In this document: positions 62,663 through 64,000 of the stretch, piece after piece | Position numbering within the stretch: the first letter of the stretch is position 1 | Layout: every line of letters starts with the position of its first letter | Assembly (NCBI RefSeq): GCF_900101595.1 | Contig: NZ_FMYY01000022.1 | Location: 50,234 to 114,233 of the forward strand | Direction: 5' to 3' | Source of the DNA: Paenibacillus sp. cl123 | Lineage (GTDB): Bacteria > Bacillota > Bacilli > Paenibacillales > NBRC-103111 | DNA length: 64,000 nucleotides | Translations under genes and position numbers: made by a program | The notes under the pieces: generated by a model | The model's input: the letters and a program-made list of their open reading frames with translations, nothing else | Told to the model about the DNA's origin: nothing | Database searches by the model: none

Positions 62663-64000
62663 GGGTCTGTCAAGAATTTTGTGTAAACCCACCAACAGTG
62701 AAGCCTTAACGTAGATGCTGCCCGATGCGATCAGGGAAGAAGACGGAGAGCTGGAGGAGGATTTGGCCCCAGTTCTGGATCCGGCCTGTCCACTTGCGGA
62801 CAACGTCCATGGTCGCCAGGTAGAGCATTTTGAGAAGGGCATCATCCGTCGGGAAAATGCTCTTGCCCTTGGTGACTTTGCGAAGCTGCCGATGGTAACT
62901 CTCGATCATATTCGTCGTATAGATGAGCTTGCGGATCTCCGGCGGATACTTGAAGAAGGTGGCGATTTCCTCCCAGTTGTTTCGCCACGAACGGACGATG
63001 AGCGGATACTTGGTCCCCCATGTTTCCTCAAATCGATCAAGCTCTAGAAGCGCAAGCTCTTCCGTGGCGGCCTTGTAGATCGGCTTTAGGTCAGCCGTTA
63101 CTTTCTTGAGATCCTTGTACGACACATATCGGGTCGAGTTGCGGATCTGGTGGATGATGCACTTCTGGATCTCCGTATTCGGGTAGCAGGCAGAAATCGC
63201 CTGGGAGAAGCCGGTGAGGTTGTCCACACAGGCAATGAGAATATCCTGTACGCCGCGATTCTTGAGCTCGTTCAGCACGCTCAGCCAGAACTTGGCCGAC
63301 TCATTCTCGCCGATCCACATGCCCAGCACGTCCTTGTTCCCGTCCAAATCGATGCCAATGGCCATGTACGCCGCCTTGTTCACGATGGCCCCGTCCTGCT
63401 TGACCTTAAAGTGGATGGCATCGAGATAGACGACCGCGTAGACGCCTTGCAGCGGCCGGTTCTGCCATTCCTTGATAAGCGGCAACAGCTTATTCGTGAC
63501 ATTGGAAATGAGCGTCGGCGACACTTCGATCCCGTACAGATTCTGCAGATGATCCTGAATTTCACGGGTACTCACGCCTTTGGCGTACAGGGCTACGATC
63601 TGGTCTTCGATGCCCGTCACGTTCGATTGGTGCTTCTTGACCACCAGCGGCTCAAACTCACTCAACCGGTCGCGCGGAACCAAGATCTCCTGCTCGCCGT
63701 ATTCGCTCATAACCGTTTTCTTGCTCTTGCCGTTACGGCTGTTAGGCGTGGCCTTGGCTCTCGTCTCATGTTTCTCGTAGCCGAGATGCGTATCCATCTC
63801 GGCCTCCAGCATCTCCTGGATCGTCTCGGCAAACAGGTCTTTCAGCGCGTTCTGCGCATCCTGTGCCGTTACCAACTTGTTTTCCTTGATGAATGTCCGC
63901 AGTTGCTCTTTCGTCCACAATCCCATGTGTACTCCCCAACCTTTCGTCTACTTTCATAGTAAATTGGTTTTGGAGTTTACACAAAAGATTTTACAGACTC
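62663..64000 (-). mobile_element. IS256-family insertion sequence, complete to the window edge
   Basis: The left end GGGTCTGTCAAGAATTTTGTG (62663 on) and the right end read inward (64000 down to 63975) agree at 21 of 26 positions, forming the terminal inverted repeats. The element is at least 1338 bp, normal for IS256, and contains one intact transposase gene. The target duplication cannot be tested because the right flank lies outside the window. Confidence 0.9.
62706..63926 (-). CDS. IS256-family transposase (DDE, Mutator type)
   Basis: A 406-residue Mutator/IS256 transposase, full length. The N-terminus carries the helical DNA-binding part (MLEAEMDTHLGYEKHE), and the catalytic DDE residues fit VYLDAIHFK, IACVDNLTGF and the Glu in IESYHRQLRKVTKGKSIFP. 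The segment ACYPNTEIQKCIIHQIRNS is a family signature. The ATG lies about 50 bp inside the right end. No frameshift or stop is present, so the element is probably active. Confidence 0.95.
   Translation of the reverse strand: MGLWTKEQLRTFIKENKLVTAQDAQNALKDLFAETIQEMLEAEMDTHLGYEKHETRAKATPNSRNGKSKKTVMSEYGEQEILVPRDRLSEFEPLVVKKHQSNVTGIEDQIVALYAKGVSTREIQDHLQNLYGIEVSPTLISNVTNKLLPLIKEWQNRPLQGVYAVVYLDAIHFKVKQDGAIVNKAAYMAIGIDLDGNKDVLGMWIGENESAKFWLSVLNELKNRGVQDILIACVDNLTGFSQAISACYPNTEIQKCIIHQIRNSTRYVSYKDLKKVTADLKPIYKAATEELALLELDRFEETWGTKYPLIVRSWRNNWEEIATFFKYPPEIRKLIYTTNMIESYHRQLRKVTKGKSIFPTDDALLKMLYLATMDVVRKWTGRIQNWGQILLQLSVFFPDRIGQHLR

Overview
The window looks like a chromosomal segment of a Paenibacillus-type Bacillota (low-confidence genus call). 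Supporting signs are strong Shine-Dalgarno sites, frequent TTG/GTG starts, a SigI/RsgI pair, T-box and ykkC-type leaders, an S-layer-homology (SLH) protein, a fructosamine (frl) operon of the Bacillus type, and a GlnR/TnrA box before an ammonium transporter gene. No tRNA, rRNA, CRISPR array or prophage block was seen.

Layout. 1-7.9 kb: end of a cupin-like gene, a membrane protein, a MocR-type regulator divergent from a PNPOx-like flavoprotein, a DUF4317 protein, a TetR-controlled SRPBCC/VOC operon with two matching operators, a YetF-like membrane protein and a GNAT enzyme. 7.9-10.3 kb: two RNA-controlled genes, a ykkC-family (guanidine-I-like) riboswitch before a PaiA-like acetyltransferase and a complete T-box leader before a SAM methyltransferase. 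10.3-13.5 kb: a frameshifted nitroreductase and an EamA exporter divergent from a second MocR regulator, with a perfect 20-bp palindrome at the promoter.

13.6-22.9 kb is the metabolic centrepiece: frlR, then frlB-O-N-M-D-C followed by a malic enzyme and an Asp/Glu-type racemase, ending in one strong terminator. It would import Amadori compounds (fructosamines), epimerise the psicosamine form, phosphorylate and deglycate. The last two genes are not part of the classical frl set and hint at handling of the released amino acid. The promoter carries a dyad for FrlR and there are cre-like sites for CcpA.

22.9-38.5 kb: a decayed CE15-type esterase fragment, a secreted cyclophilin, a GH15 glycosidase, small proteins, the sigI-rsgI operon with a SigI-like autopromoter, a CE7 esterase, an Fe-S aldo/keto reductase, leucyl aminopeptidase, a Gfo/Idh oxidoreductase and a YuiH-like molybdoenzyme. 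38.5-44.3 kb: amt with a GlnR/TnrA box, a bis-MGD oxidoreductase and a membrane acyltransferase apparently starting at CTG. Three unrelated short tandem arrays (periods 52, 40 and 20 bp) lie immediately after genes in 33.5-40.6 kb.

44.4-61.6 kb is devoted to very large repeat or surface proteins: a 2235-residue DUF11-repeat protein whose last repeat continues in the overlapping next gene, a small methyltransferase, and a 2125-residue secreted NAGPA/cohesin-like/metallophosphatase/Big/SLH protein. The right end holds an orphan RelB-like antitoxin with a truncated RelE-like toxin, bracketed by two near-identical hairpins, and then an IS256-family element that fills the window to its last base.
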